From: Rubripirellula reticaptiva
GTDB taxonomy: Bacteria; Planctomycetota; Planctomycetia; Pirellulales; Pirellulaceae
DNA length: 64,000 nt
NCBI RefSeq assembly: GCF_007860175.1
Contig: NZ_SJPX01000002.1
Location: 1,426,001 to 1,490,000, forward strand
Direction of reading: 5' to 3'
Shown here: piece by piece, positions 55,166 through 63,290 of the stretch
Position numbering within the stretch: the first letter of the stretch is position 1
Layout of the letters: each line of letters begins with the position of its first letter
Made by a program: the position numbers and the translations under genes
The notes under the pieces: model-generated
What the model saw: the letters and a program-made list of their open reading frames with translations, nothing else
The model's database searches: none
What the model was told of the DNA's origin: nothing

Positions 55166-56749
55166 CTAAAACTGCGTCCACACCGTCCACAGTCCCGTGA
55201 TCAGCATGGCAACCGCCGACAGCCACAACATGATGTCCCACAAATTGCCCGGCGCCAGCCCCGGTGGACACCGTTGGTATCGGTAGTACAGCGCCGCACC
55301 TGCTAGCATCGGCAACATGATGCCTTGCGCGATCCCGCTGATCAGCACCAACTGGGCCGGTTCGGGGAACACCAGGTAGATTACCAGGCAGAGAATCGGA
55401 AACGCGCCGCTAAGCCAACTGATCCATTTCGCTCGCGTCTCGGCGTCGTCATCGATCAATCCAATCACTCGCATCGCGTCAGAAAACGTGCGAGCGTGAG
55501 AAGCGTTGGCAACAAAAAAGGTCGAATACAGAACCGCGAACGCGCCGAACAGGAAGACGGACGATGCCCACGTCGAAAACACCGGCACAAACATCACCGC
55601 CAGCGTCCGCACCAGATTGTCTTTCGCAGGATTCAGTTCAACCCGATGAAGGATCGCCGCCCCCAACAAATAGAACGCGACAGTGGCAAACGTGTAGAGA
55701 GCCATCGCACCCCATGCGTCGATACGCATCACTCGCATCCAGCCGGCCGCGCGCGTGGTCCATTCCGATGAACCATCGTTCTTACCGACGAATCGTCCGT
55801 AGCCTTTTTCCAACAACCAATACGGATAGACGACAAGCTCCGCCGCTCCGACGCCGATGATTCCAAACGTCGCAAGCGCGGTACCGATCGGCCGGGCATC
55901 ACCGTTGGCGGCTGGCAAACTGAAACGCAATCCGCTGATGAACTCAGAAAAACGAACCCGAAAATCAGGCTGATCCTGCAGCAAAAACAAATTGACAATC
56001 GTCAGCAGGGTGAACGCACCGACCAAAACCGTCGATAACGACTGGATCAAACCGTAACGACCGTTTACCAAAATCAAACTCGTCACGATCGCCATCACGG
56101 TGGCCCAAGTCGCTGCGTCGGACGTCGTCGTCACGTCGCCGAACTGAATCCGAAACGCTTCCCAGCGTGATTCAATTTCAGCGTCCGTAGTCGTCGGCAC
56201 GAGCGGCTGTTCGCGGATCGCACTTTTTTCCAGCGCGAATTGTTCGAATTGCAACAGCGTTTGCGCATCGGCGATCTCGTTGTAGGCTGCCCCAGCCTTT
56301 GTGATCGGCGCACCAATCGCGAGTGCTTGACCGACGCTGCCGACGATCCCGCCCAATTGGCCGATGCTGGTAAACCACATGATGACCCAGTACCAAACCA
56401 ACCAGTTTCCGCGACCGCGGAACCGAGGCCCGGGGACTTCGTCGAGCGCCATCAGCGTCGTTTTTCCGCTGATGATCGCGTAGCGCCCAAACTCGACCTG
56501 CACGAATACTTTCACGACGCAGCCCAAAATGATCAGCCACAACAGGGTGAACCCCGCTTCGGCGCCGGTCTTGGTGGTCGCGATCAATTCGCCGCTGCCG
56601 ACGATCGAACCCGCCACAATCAATCCGGGCCCCACATAACGCAACACCTTTAGCGGAGCGGTGGGTGGATCGGTCGTCACATCGCCTTCGGTCAAATCGG
56701 CTTGCGATTCGGCGGGTGTCAGATCATCTTCGGAAGGTGTGACGGTCAT
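55166..56749 (-). CDS. Nramp-related transporter with altered metal-binding motifs
   Basis: 527 residues from the ATG at 56749; the frame extends to 56878 without family-like sequence. About 11-12 membrane helices are visible. Helix 1 reads VGPGLIVAGSIVGSGELIATTKTGAEAG, which aligns with the Nramp helix 1, but the metal-binding DPGN is GSGE (residues about 51-54). The helix 6 region, MPHN in Nramps, reads GVGAAELVVYPYWLLEKG. A soluble insert of about 60 residues (DAQTLLQFEQFALEKSAI to DATT) separates two middle helices. It belongs to the Nramp fold, but classical Mn/Fe transport is doubtful. Confidence 0.85.
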   Translation of the reverse strand: MTVTPSEDDLTPAESQADLTEGDVTTDPPTAPLKVLRYVGPGLIVAGSIVGSGELIATTKTGAEAGFTLLWLIILGCVVKVFVQVEFGRYAIISGKTTLMALDEVPGPRFRGRGNWLVWYWVIMWFTSIGQLGGIVGSVGQALAIGAPITKAGAAYNEIADAQTLLQFEQFALEKSAIREQPLVPTTTDAEIESRWEAFRIQFGDVTTTSDAATWATVMAIVTSLILVNGRYGLIQSLSTVLVGAFTLLTIVNLFLLQDQPDFRVRFSEFISGLRFSLPAANGDARPIGTALATFGIIGVGAAELVVYPYWLLEKGYGRFVGKNDGSSEWTTRAAGWMRVMRIDAWGAMALYTFATVAFYLLGAAILHRVELNPAKDNLVRTLAVMFVPVFSTWASSVFLFGAFAVLYSTFFVANASHARTFSDAMRVIGLIDDDAETRAKWISWLSGAFPILCLVIYLVFPEPAQLVLISGIAQGIMLPMLAGAALYYRYQRCPPGLAPGNLWDIMLWLSAVAMLITGLWTVWTQF

Positions 56750-56915
56750 GGTCGGCGACGCGAAAAGAAAGGGAGAACCAAGAGGCCGGTCGGTTTTAAC
56801 AGGTTTCTGGTACCCGCGTTGCAATCTGGGTGGTCTGGAACCGATAATGCACTGCGGCGGAATTCTCGTCGTTTCCAAACCGACCCTTCAAACATCAAGA
56901 ATCCCAATCCGCCGC

Positions 56916-57881
56916 ATGGCCGCTTCACAAGCAATCGATACGACGATCGCCGTGGTCACGCCCGAGAACATCGCGTTTGACTATCAGTTGGCTGGTCCGT
57001 TTCGGCGTCTACCCGCTTACCTGATCGACGTGGCAGTACGGTGGCTGATGATTGCCATCTTTGTGGTCGCCATCTTCTTAACCGGCGCCCTGATCGACAT
57101 TCGCTTGCTTGGCCCGTTCGCCATTGCCGCCGCGTTGATTTTCTATTTTGCCATCAGTTGGTTCTACGGGACGCTGATGGAAACCTATTACAACGGCCGC
57201 ACGATCGGCAAATGGGCCGTCGGGATTCGCGCGATTGATGTCGAAGGACGTCCCATCACAGGTAAGCGAGCTTTCTTGCGCAACTTATTGCGCATCGCCG
57301 ACCTGGCACCGATCGCGGCAATGAGCACGTTTGCCGAGGACGTACCACCAGCTTTCATCATTCCCACCGGCATGGTTGGATTGGCGACGATGTTAGTGAC
57401 CCGGCGAATGCAGCGACTTGGTGATTTGGCAGCCGGCACGATGGTGATTGTCGACGAACGAGCTTGGAAGTTGCCGATTGCGAAAGTCGACGATCCTCGC
57501 GTCCCCGCGCTGGCGTCGTTTTTTCCGGGTGACTATCGAGTCTCGCGCAGCATGGCCAGAACGCTAGCTATTTATACCGAGCGCCGGCATTATCTGACGC
57601 CTGCTCGCCGGCGCGAGGTGGCTCGTCATTTGACAACATCGTTGATCGAGCGGTTTGAATTCCGCAGCGACATTGATCCCGACTTGTTGATGTACGCGTT
57701 GTACTACAAAACGTTTCTTGCTGATGCGTCTGCCGACTTACCTGACCTGGGGCCGCTGGCCGGTTACAGCCCGCTGCGGCGCGATTCCAATAAACCCGGC
57801 AAGAACGCCGACTTGCAGTCTACGACGGCAACAGCGACACCACCGCCGATACAACCTGACTCGCCGGAGATGACTCAATGA
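56916..57881 (+). CDS. RDD family membrane protein
   Basis: 321 residues from the ATG at 56916; the frame is open to 56661 but runs antisense to the transporter gene. The RDD domain begins GPFRRLPAYLIDVAVRWLMIAIFVVAIFL with its Arg and Asp residues, continues through the helix AIAAALIFYFAISWFYGTLMETYYNGRTIGKWAVGIRAID, and ends near RRMQRLGDLAAGTMVIVDE. The C-terminal 150 residues are soluble (TPARRREVARHLTTSLIERF). The function of RDD proteins is not settled. It overlaps the SpoIIM-like gene by 4 bases and heads the operon that ends in moxR. Confidence 0.9.
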   Translation: MAASQAIDTTIAVVTPENIAFDYQLAGPFRRLPAYLIDVAVRWLMIAIFVVAIFLTGALIDIRLLGPFAIAAALIFYFAISWFYGTLMETYYNGRTIGKWAVGIRAIDVEGRPITGKRAFLRNLLRIADLAPIAAMSTFAEDVPPAFIIPTGMVGLATMLVTRRMQRLGDLAAGTMVIVDERAWKLPIAKVDDPRVPALASFFPGDYRVSRSMARTLAIYTERRHYLTPARRREVARHLTTSLIERFEFRSDIDPDLLMYALYYKTFLADASADLPDLGPLAGYSPLRRDSNKPGKNADLQSTTATATPPPIQPDSPEMTQ

Positions 57882-58939
57882 ACGTCGCCGCGCTGTTAGA
57901 CAAACGACGCATCCAGTGGACCGAACTGGAAGCCCTTTGCGATTCGATGGAGATGCGTGGACGGACCGACAAGACCGGTGCGGCCCATCACCGTGGCGCC
58001 GAGGGTGTGTCAAGGTTTTCGGAACTGTATCGCAGCGTGTGCGCGGATTTGGCGCTTGCCGATGCCTACCAGCTGCCGCCCGGCACGGTCACTTACTTGC
58101 ACCGTCTGGTAGCTCGTGCGCACAACCAACTGTATCGGGCCAATAAATTCGAACCCACGAAATGGGCAGACGTGGTCTTTCGCGAAGCCCCGCAGCAGAT
58201 CTTTGCGGATCCCTGTGTCCGCATCGCCACGATCGTGTTTTTTGGTCTCTTTGCACTTTCAATCTACTTGGGACGCAACGAACACCTGTTCCCCGGATTT
58301 GCCGAAGCGATGGTCGGAACGGCCCAGCTTGAACAGATGGAAGAAATGTATGAACAACCAATTTCCGGTTCGCTCGATCACTACGTTCCGATGGCTGGCT
58401 TCTACATCATGCACAACACCGGCATTGGTTTGCAGTGCTTTGCGTACGGCATTTTGATCATTCCGTGCCTGTTCATCCTGGCGTTCAACGCGGTGACGCT
58501 GGGGACAGTCTTTGGTTACATGGGCCGCGAAGGTGCCGTCGGCGGTGACAACTTCTATCACTTCGTGACTGCACACGGACCGTTTGAATTGACAGCGATC
58601 GCGTTGTCCGCAGCGGCCGGTTTAAGGCTGGGGGTTGGCTTGTTCTATACCGCCGGACTTAGTCGAACGGATTCGCTGCGTGTCAACGCAATGAAGTCGG
58701 TGCCCGTGATGGTGGCGTCCGCGGTGTTGTTCACGCTGGCCGCGTTCACCGAAGGATTTTTGTCCCCGAGCCCAGCGCCGTATTTGATCAAAGCCGCCTG
58801 GGCAATCATGTCGTCCGGACTGATCAGTTTCTACTTTGTCGTTCTGGGATTCCCTCGCGACGGTTTTGCCCGTCCGAATGTGTCGACCGTTTCATCGCCG
58901 TGGGCAGACGATGACGATGGAGACCCTCATGCAACTTGA
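57878..58939 (+). CDS. Stage II sporulation protein M (SpoIIM)-like membrane protein
   Basis: 353 residues. The N-terminal 120 residues are soluble and helical (RRIQWTELEALCDSM, FSELYRSVCADLALADAY, VTYLHRLVARAHNQLY). About five to six helices follow: IVFFGLFALSIYLG, YIMHNTGIGLQCFAYGILIIPCLFILAFNAVTLGTVFGYM, ELTAIALSAAAGLRLGVGL and further ones. This matches the SpoIIM family as found in non-sporulating bacteria next to moxR. No sporulation role is implied. It overlaps both neighbours: ATGA at the start and the next ATG inside its end. Confidence 0.88.
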   Translation: MNVAALLDKRRIQWTELEALCDSMEMRGRTDKTGAAHHRGAEGVSRFSELYRSVCADLALADAYQLPPGTVTYLHRLVARAHNQLYRANKFEPTKWADVVFREAPQQIFADPCVRIATIVFFGLFALSIYLGRNEHLFPGFAEAMVGTAQLEQMEEMYEQPISGSLDHYVPMAGFYIMHNTGIGLQCFAYGILIIPCLFILAFNAVTLGTVFGYMGREGAVGGDNFYHFVTAHGPFELTAIALSAAAGLRLGVGLFYTAGLSRTDSLRVNAMKSVPVMVASAVLFTLAAFTEGFLSPSPAPYLIKAAWAIMSSGLISFYFVVLGFPRDGFARPNVSTVSSPWADDDDGDPHAT

Positions 58940-59903
58940 CCAAACGCACGTCGTCATTCGATTGCGAACGATGTCCGAGATCGGCGACTTGGCGCTAGTG
59001 ATGATTCGTCGCTACCCGGCCGCACTGTTGATCGGTTTCGCCGCTGGTGCAGTGCCATGGGCAGTCGCAAATCTGTTGCTATTGGGATGGATTCCGATCG
59101 CTGAATCGGGCTACGGCCTCGATGACGAAGAAGCCATGACGGAAATCGCGCGCTACATGACCTGGATGGCAATCCTAGTCGTTGCCCAGGCGCCGGCCGC
59201 AGGAATCATGACAACGGTGTATTTAGGTCAGGCTGTGTTCGAGCAGCGTCCAACATGGGCGAGCGTTTTCCAAGAAACGAAACGACTGTTTACCCGTTGG
59301 TTCTGGGCGTTAGCGGTGGTCCGGCTAACCGTGCCGATGATGATGGTGCTGGCGGTGCGATGGGGACAACCGGTGTCTGCTTTTTGGGACGTCATCGCAC
59401 CAGTGGTTTTCTTGCTTTGCGCATCGCTCGTCCGCGCAGGGCGACCGTTCTTGCCAGAGATTTTGATGCTGGAACAATGCCCGTTGCGAAGTCAAAACGA
59501 GAATGTGATTACCGCCAAACGTCGGTCAAAGTCACTGCACTCACCTGTGGCAAGCGATTTGACGGGTCGTTTTGTGGCGGCAGCGTTCGTTTTGACGGCG
59601 GTCTTTTTGAGCGTGTTGTACACGTTGATGTGGGCGCGAGGCATAACGATCGGCCAATGGGCCTTCTTAGACTTGACCGTTCTGTTGGTGATGTATCCGC
59701 TCGCACTTTGGATCGTCGCTGGCATCAGCGTCTTGGTTCGGCTGCTGAACTATTTGGACACTCGAATTCGACTGGAAGGCTGGGAAGTCGAGCTTGCCGT
59801 CCGCGCCGAAGCCATCCGCCAGTTTGGCGACTCAGTGGACGCGCCGATCGAACCGGTAACCACGACCTGCGACGACGTCCAAATGGCCGAGGTTGTGTCA
59901 TGA
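58929..59903 (+). CDS. Unrecognised six-helix membrane protein of the moxR operon
   Basis: 324 residues. The ATG at 58929 was chosen because GGAG lies about 6 bases upstream and it overlaps the SpoIIM stop by 11 bases; ATGs at 58911 and 58917 are alternatives. About six helices are visible: YPAALLIGFAAGAVPWAVANLLLLG, AILVVAQAPAAGIMTTVYLG, FWALAVVRLTVPMMMVLAV, VIAPVVFLLCASLV, VAAAFVLTAVFLSVLYTL and TVLLVMYPLALWIVAGISVL. The C-terminal 50 residues are soluble. I cannot place it in a family. Its position suggests a part of the same membrane complex. Confidence 0.8.
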   Translation: MQLDQTHVVIRLRTMSEIGDLALVMIRRYPAALLIGFAAGAVPWAVANLLLLGWIPIAESGYGLDDEEAMTEIARYMTWMAILVVAQAPAAGIMTTVYLGQAVFEQRPTWASVFQETKRLFTRWFWALAVVRLTVPMMMVLAVRWGQPVSAFWDVIAPVVFLLCASLVRAGRPFLPEILMLEQCPLRSQNENVITAKRRSKSLHSPVASDLTGRFVAAAFVLTAVFLSVLYTLMWARGITIGQWAFLDLTVLLVMYPLALWIVAGISVLVRLLNYLDTRIRLEGWEVELAVRAEAIRQFGDSVDAPIEPVTTTCDDVQMAEVVS

Positions 59904-60730
59904 ACGCACGGCTCTTCCTGATGCTGCTAGGTATAATGGCGTTGGTTTTCAAACCGTGTTCGATGAATACTTTGTTTGCCGACCAAGCGATCGCCAGCAC
60001 CGAAAATGCGGTGGCCGATTCAATCTGGTTTGATTCTGACAAACAAAGTCTGATCCCGGTTGATGTCGATCCGGAACTTGATGATTCGGTTAATCGCGAC
60101 AGTCGCTGGTTGCCAAAGCCCGAGAAGGTTGCCAAACCCAAAACGCCCACGACACCGACGACCAACACTGGTAACGGCGGACTGTTTGGTACTGGATGGA
60201 CGCTTGCCAACGTGCTGGGGTGGGGATTGCTTGCCACCTTATTCGCCCTCGCGATTGCGATCATTTTATTCGCAATGAACAAAGCCGAAATCGACTTGAC
60301 CGCGAACCCATCCACGCGTTGCGGATCAGTTGCAAACAACAACACGCCGGACGAGCAGATGATCCAGCGGATGAAGCACTTGCCGGCCGAACTTCGCCGA
60401 ACGGACGTCAACTTGCGAACCGAAGCTGAACGGCTGATGAACGAGAACCTCTTCGATCAAGCGATCATCTTGCTGTTCGGACATCAACTACTGTTGCTCG
60501 ACCGCGTTGGCATGCTGCGACTGAACCGCGGCAAAACGAATCGCAAGTATTTGCGTGAGACTCGTGAAATCAATCCCAAAACCTCCACCGCGTTACAAGA
60601 AACAGTCGACGCATTCGAACGGTCGTACTTTGGGCGTCACGAAATCACGGCCAGCGAATTTGCCGAACTTTGGAAGTCCAACCGTGATCTAGAATCATCG
60701 ATTCAAGTCGATCAAGGAGCGGTTGCCTGA
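59900..60730 (+). CDS. DUF4129 domain membrane protein
   Basis: 276 residues, beginning with an ATGA overlap with the preceding stop. A signal peptide covers about 1-28. Residues 30-90 are a Pro/Thr-rich external stretch (PKTPTTPTTNTG). One membrane helix (VLGWGLLATLFALAIAIILFA, about 110-131) comes before a cytoplasmic C-terminal part: LRTEAERLMNENLFDQAIILLFGHQLLLLDR and VDAFERSYFGRHEITASEFAELW. The last block is the DUF4129 signature. The family is linked to moxR and transglutaminase clusters, with unknown function. Confidence 0.85.
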   Translation: MNARLFLMLLGIMALVFKPCSMNTLFADQAIASTENAVADSIWFDSDKQSLIPVDVDPELDDSVNRDSRWLPKPEKVAKPKTPTTPTTNTGNGGLFGTGWTLANVLGWGLLATLFALAIAIILFAMNKAEIDLTANPSTRCGSVANNNTPDEQMIQRMKHLPAELRRTDVNLRTEAERLMNENLFDQAIILLFGHQLLLLDRVGMLRLNRGKTNRKYLRETREINPKTSTALQETVDAFERSYFGRHEITASEFAELWKSNRDLESSIQVDQGAVA

Positions 60731-62163
60731 TGGACAAAGAAATCCAGAAGCGAAACTTGATCCGGTCAGTGGCAGTCTTCGTTTTGCTGATGATGTCCGG
60801 ATGCAGTGAATTGTCGACGGACTACGGCAAGACCAAGGGACTGACAGGGCAATCCAGCTTGAACGGATTTGGTGCGCTGCGAAACAGTTTTGAAAACGCA
60901 GGTTACCGTAGCCGCGATGTATCTCGATTGACAAACCGCGTGCGCCGCAGCGATGTGATTGTTTGGACACCCCAAACGCTTGATGTCATCGATGACAGTG
61001 TGACTCGTTGGTTTGATCGTTGGCTGAAGAGTGGCGGCAAGACATTGGTTTACGTGGTACCCGACAGCGGCAGCGAAGCGGACTACTGGACGGAAGCCGC
61101 AGCGTTAGCGCCGCCGGATCAACGGATCGAGTATCGAAAGCGATCCGCTCGCAGTATCAATCAACGGATGATCTGGCGTTTGAACCGTCAACCCTCGGCT
61201 AGCAATGGTTGGTTCCAAATCGAGCCGCTGCAGCACCGAACCACGGCCAATCTGATCACCGGCGATTGGAGCCGGGAACTGTTAGGCGATGACGAGCGAG
61301 AGCCGAAATTTGCGACTGAGTTTTCAATCAAAACATACGATGATGCTGCGACCGCTCAAACGCCACCAGCGGTTGCCAAAAACAATTCAGGCCCGACCGG
61401 TCCCGCATCCCCTGGTTTCTTGCCGGCCAATGACGTTAGCCCAACCTCGACGCAGACCGGATTCGATGCTGTCGTCAAGGATGCGGGTGGAGATGGAGAT
61501 GCGGGTGGTGGAACAATCGTGGCGGAAATCCGATCCGACGACTGGCGCACATCGAAGATCATCGTGGTCGCCGGCGGATCGCTTTTGACGAACTTCGCCT
61601 TAACGCACGACCCCAATCAGCGACTAGCAGCAAAGATCATCACCGAGTCAGCGTCCACGGTTGGTTCAGCAAACGACGGCGTAAATGATCGTGAAACGCT
61701 ATTAGTCGGATTCCTGACCAGCGACTGGATGGGTGTTTCGGTCAGCGAGACCAAACCTGGCGTGCCGGTTGCGACTGGCATGGAACTGTTAACGGTATGG
61801 CCATTGTCGCTGGTCACGATGCATGGCGCCATGTTGGGCTTGGTGATCTGTTTGATGCTGTGGCCAATTTTGGGACGCCCCAAACGAGTTCACTTGTCCG
61901 AACACACACACTTTGGTGATCACTTGGATGCGGTTGCCGGATTGATGAACCGTACCGGCGGCGAGGAATACGCACGGGACCGGATTAGTGAATACTTCAA
62001 GCGCGTTCGCGGCGAAACGACCGGTCCCTGGGTCAATATCCAAAGCGAGACCGCGGAATCAAAATCCAAACCGCTGCCGCCACTTGGCATCAAACGCAAA
62101 ACCATCCTCCCAACCATTACCGCAGTCGATCCTGCGGTTGCCCCTGAAAAGGAAGACTCTTGA
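60730..62163 (+). CDS. DUF4350 domain lipoprotein/membrane protein
   Basis: 477 residues; its ATG shares one base with the previous stop (TGATG). The N-terminus (LIRSVAVFVLLMMSGCSEL) has a lipobox-like SGC with Cys at about 25. The DUF4350 region is near 35-140: GALRNSFENAGYRSRDVSRLTNRVRRSDVIVWTPQTLDVIDDSVTRWFDRWLKSGGKTLVYVV. It resembles a GldG/ABC-type extracytoplasmic domain. Residues about 180-260 are Pro/Ala/Gly-rich linker. A membrane helix near 375-395 (MHGAMLGLVICLMLWPIL) precedes a cytoplasmic tail (HFGDHLDAVAGLMNRTGGEEYARDRISEYFKRV). Function unknown; it belongs to the MoxR operon. Confidence 0.87.
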   Translation: MDKEIQKRNLIRSVAVFVLLMMSGCSELSTDYGKTKGLTGQSSLNGFGALRNSFENAGYRSRDVSRLTNRVRRSDVIVWTPQTLDVIDDSVTRWFDRWLKSGGKTLVYVVPDSGSEADYWTEAAALAPPDQRIEYRKRSARSINQRMIWRLNRQPSASNGWFQIEPLQHRTTANLITGDWSRELLGDDEREPKFATEFSIKTYDDAATAQTPPAVAKNNSGPTGPASPGFLPANDVSPTSTQTGFDAVVKDAGGDGDAGGGTIVAEIRSDDWRTSKIIVVAGGSLLTNFALTHDPNQRLAAKIITESASTVGSANDGVNDRETLLVGFLTSDWMGVSVSETKPGVPVATGMELLTVWPLSLVTMHGAMLGLVICLMLWPILGRPKRVHLSEHTHFGDHLDAVAGLMNRTGGEEYARDRISEYFKRVRGETTGPWVNIQSETAESKSKPLPPLGIKRKTILPTITAVDPAVAPEKEDS

Positions 62164-63206
62164 ACGATCCTTTGCTGCCCTCGTCTGACTCCGAAACCGT
62201 TGCCGCATCCCCTGCGCCGACGTCGCCGAGCGCCCGCCAAACGTCAGAAAAATTTCTGCCTATTCGAAAACTGTACGAACAAATTGCCGGGGAAATCGCC
62301 AAGCTCTACGTTGGGCAAGACGAGCTGGTGCTGGGCACGTTAACGGCGTTATTTTCGGGTGGTCACGTGCTGATCGAATCGGTCCCGGGTTTAGGAAAAA
62401 CCTTGTTCGTGCGAACGCTAGGCCGAACACTGGGGTGCGAGTTTGGTCGCATCCAGTTCACCGCCGACTTGATGCCGTCGGACATCACCGGTGCGCCGGT
62501 TTACGACATGCAAAAAAGCGAGTTCCGGTTTCGCCCTGGCCCCGTCTTTACTCAATTCTTGTTGGCTGACGAAATCAACCGTTCGCCCGCCAAGACTCAC
62601 GCGGCGCTGCTTGAAATCATGCAGGAGTACCGCGTCACCGTTGACGGCACCAGCCACCAAGTGCCGCGGCCATTCTTGGTGATGGCAACTCAAAACCCAC
62701 TGGAAAGTGAAGGCACGTATAACCTGCCCGAAGCCCAGCTGGACCGGTTCATGTTCAAATTGCGTGTCGACTACCCGAGCGCCGAACAAGAGTCTGAAAT
62801 TCTAAAGATGCACAGCCAACAAGTTGACCTGAACGAGCGACTTCGAAAGGAAGTGCAAGCGGTTACGAATCCTGAGCAAGTCTTGCAAGTCATGCAGATG
62901 TGCGCCAGTGTCCGGGTCGAAGACAGCTTAGTGGACTATATCAACAAGATTGTCCGAGCCACTCGGACTTGGCCGGCATTCCATATCGGTGCCTCACCGC
63001 GAGCAGGATTGGCGCTGATGCAATCGGCGCGAACGTTGGCCGCGTTTGGTGGCCGCGACTACGCAGTCCCGGACGACGTGGTCGAAATTGCGATCCCAGC
63101 GATGCGACACCGCGTTCAATTGACCGCTGAATCAGAAATCGAAGGGCGGACCGCCGACGAGGAACTGAGCACGCTGATTCGAGGCATTGAGGTTCCGCGC
63201 GATTGA
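62160..63206 (+). CDS. MoxR family AAA+ ATPase
   Basis: 348 residues from a TTG start that overlaps the DUF4350 stop (TTGA). AAA+ motifs: Walker A in LIESVPGLGKTLFVRTLG, Walker B in FLLADEINRSPAKTHAALLEIMQE, sensor 1 in FLVMATQNPLESEGTYNLPEAQLDRFMFKL, and sensor 2 in HIGASPRAGLALMQSARTLAAFGGRDYAVPDDV. MoxR ATPases are thought to work as chaperones that insert cofactors or assemble complexes together with von Willebrand A-domain proteins. The usual DUF58 partner is not downstream here; the next gene encodes a methyltransferase 84 bases away. Confidence 0.95.
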   Translation: MNDPLLPSSDSETVAASPAPTSPSARQTSEKFLPIRKLYEQIAGEIAKLYVGQDELVLGTLTALFSGGHVLIESVPGLGKTLFVRTLGRTLGCEFGRIQFTADLMPSDITGAPVYDMQKSEFRFRPGPVFTQFLLADEINRSPAKTHAALLEIMQEYRVTVDGTSHQVPRPFLVMATQNPLESEGTYNLPEAQLDRFMFKLRVDYPSAEQESEILKMHSQQVDLNERLRKEVQAVTNPEQVLQVMQMCASVRVEDSLVDYINKIVRATRTWPAFHIGASPRAGLALMQSARTLAAFGGRDYAVPDDVVEIAIPAMRHRVQLTAESEIEGRTADEELSTLIRGIEVPRD

Positions 63207-63290
63207 TCAAAGTTGTCGGTGGGCAGTTGCTTGCCGCACCGCTAAAATCAACGGACCTCTCGGAAATGTACTCAATTGTGATCGCCAAAC

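Noticed and set aside
57878-58939. Sporulation function for the SpoIIM-like gene
   Set aside because: No other sporulation gene is present. The family is widespread beside moxR in non-sporulating bacteria.
59255-59899. N-terminal extension of the DUF4129 frame to 59255
   Set aside because: It runs out of frame through the preceding membrane protein gene. The ATGA overlap at 59900 and the signal peptide after it fix the start.
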